Positions 62,504 to 64,000 of a DNA stretch of 64,000 nt are shown here, in pieces (position 1 is the first letter of the stretch; every line of letters begins with the position of its first letter). The notes under the pieces are model-generated. The model saw only the letters and a list, made by a program, of their open reading frames with translations, did no database searches and was not told where the DNA came from. This DNA comes from Cristatella mucedo. Its lineage: Eukaryota > Bryozoa > Phylactolaemata > Cristatellidae. Location: the NCBI GenBank assembly GCA_009760855.2, contig WPIO01000005.1, positions 10,248,501 to 10,312,500 on the forward strand, written 5' to 3'. Position numbers and translations under genes: made by a program.

Positions 62504-63487
62504 AAGCGTGCGGCCTGTCGGCACGCAGAGCTGGAGGCCAATAAGCAGACTAGCAGCAATCGTCAAAGCGGTTCAACCCGTTTTTCTGCGGTGCTAGAGG
62601 GGCGGGGCTAGACGAGCGATGGGAACTCGGGTGCGCGGGCTAATGCCACCTCTAGCGACCTCTAGCGACGCGAGCGGCGAAATCTCGCCGCCAAGGCGAC
62701 CAGTTGCGACGGACGCTGAGCAGCACCTTGCGTGCACTCGCCGAAAACGCAGCCAACGCGAGTCCGTCAGCGTCGTGCTCTACGACGCTCCTGACGAGTA
62801 GATAGCCCAATCAGGCTCACTTTGTCGCCGTGCTTTCTGCCGATCAAGCTGTTGGCGGCGAAGCCGACCGCGCCCTTCGTGTTCTAGAAATTCAGAGCTC
62901 GATCGGGGCGTTCCTGACGATAATAATCTCTAGCGCGCGCAGCCTCGGGTGCGTTGTCCGTTCGAAGAACGGCCGCCTTAATCAGTCGCCGCGACGGCGC
63001 GCACGGTTACCTTAGTCGCCCAAGCGTCTCCGTCACTAGCGCCGCTCGTAAGCCGCTGAGAAGCGAGTCGAGATTGCGTTCGAAGTGCAGTGGAGCCACG
63101 CTCTGAGCGATCTGAGACGCTCCTCATCTGGGCCGAACCGGTTGGAGTCACCAAGACGTCGCAAATAATCAGAATAGCGAGGCCAGGGCTGAGTTATAAG
63201 AGACGTAGCGACGACGGCTACAAAAAAACTGTAGCGGCTTCTTAAAAAATGTTCTTAGGCGACAAATACTGTGCTCGTAGTCGTAACAGTTCTTTCCGGT
63301 GCGTGACGATTACCGGCGAAGCTGGCGTACGCAGTACGGCTAGCGAGTCGTAGGTGCAGCATTAATACACGCAGGTAACGTAGCCAATGGTAACGGAGCG
63401 CAGCGGCAAGGCAAGGCGCCCATACTGTAAACCAACAAGTCCAAAGCCAGAACGTAGAACAGCCATTTCTAAGCCGCATAGATGGAC
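62504..63487. other. unassigned downstream region
   Basis: GC-rich sequence with overlapping short frames. No supported gene. Confidence 0.4.
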
Positions 63488-63615
63488 GGGTGCGCAACAT
63501 GATATTACTCACCATTCAATTGCATTTCCCTTTGCTGCAAAGGTAAAGCGCCTAGAGAGGGATTGAGTTCTCTGAGGGCGCTTTATCAAGTGCATTATTA
63601 TTATTATTATTAATC
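63488..63615 (+). mobile_element. LINE A 3'-end fragment with (ATT)n tail
   Basis: TTACTCACCATTCAATTGCA, AAAGCGCCTAGAGAGGGATT and GAGGGCGCTTTATCAAGTGC plus ATT units. Confidence 0.9.
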
Positions 63616-64000
63616 AGCCATAGCGTACAACTATCGGAACCTCAAAGCACTGCAGAACAGCCTTGCCCCGAAGCCTGGAGCACAACTCGTCGATTATTGT
63701 AAATCATGCCCGCTTTCTATGTGTTTTAATACAAGAACCAGCTAATAATCGCTGGGGATGGCGACGCCTGGGTGTGATACAGCGTTCCAACGTGTCGCTG
63801 TACTCTCCTTAACTTTAACTAAGGCCATCCTCTGCTGAGATAATAAAATGAAACCAAACAGAGCCAACGACGGTACATATAAGCGTCACCTCGCTCGGCT
63901 ATAACAAAAACTTCTGAAGGATTCTAAGACCACTTCTTCGCAGCTACTTTTGCAGCCATCTTGTCTTCATCACCGACGACCGTCACAGCATGGAGGTGCG
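63616..64000. other. no recognised feature to the right edge
   Basis: Short frames only. Confidence 0.4.

Overview
The window is nuclear DNA of an invertebrate animal. Evidence for this is large intron-containing genes with GT-AG splice sites, a TATA box and AATAAA signal around one gene, many non-LTR (LINE) retrotransposon copies with microsatellite tails, tRNA-derived SINEs, a degenerate satellite and long dinucleotide repeats. The gene families (MICAL; astacin with EGF, CUB and MAM modules) are metazoan. A flatworm or other lophotrochozoan would fit, but the phylum cannot be fixed from this sequence. Exon models were built by reading splice sites by eye and were not confirmed by transcripts.

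Two genes are well supported. (1) A MICAL-type F-actin monooxygenase lies on the minus strand, 27555 down to 9806, in five phase-consistent exons with introns up to about 9.8 kb that are full of LINE copies. The reading frame stops just after the FAD monooxygenase domain, so either the protein is a short FAD-only form or further exons (CH, LIM) lie beyond the left edge. (2) A compact 16-exon secreted astacin metalloprotease gene lies on the plus strand, 56317-62188. The joined reading frame is 2889 nt (962 aa): signal peptide, propeptide with aspartate switch, astacin catalytic domain, EGF-like, CUB, EGF-like, MAM, EGF-like, MAM and a Thr/Trp-rich tail. Two of its introns appear to use GC donors. 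A possible exon of a trypsin-like serine protease runs off the left edge (3-251).

Layout: 1-9.8 kb holds the possible protease exon, SINEs, a 37-bp minisatellite, a roughly 177-bp satellite interrupted by a LINE, a long CA repeat and a LINE with an internal inversion. 9.8-27.6 kb is the MICAL gene. 27.6-53.6 kb has no recognised gene and consists of LINE families A and B (some nested), SINEs, more satellite and unassigned sequence. 54.8-55.2 kb is a long GA repeat. 56.2-62.5 kb is the astacin gene, and the rest is unassigned.

Repeat families are named locally. LINE A is a CR1/L2-like element ending in (ATT)n. LINE B is a related element with an APE-type endonuclease and an (ATTAC)n tail. SINE C has a tRNA-like head and a tail that matches the 3' end of LINE A. 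SINE D is a second tRNA-like family. The shared LINE A/SINE C tail suggests that LINE A supplies the machinery that moves SINE C.
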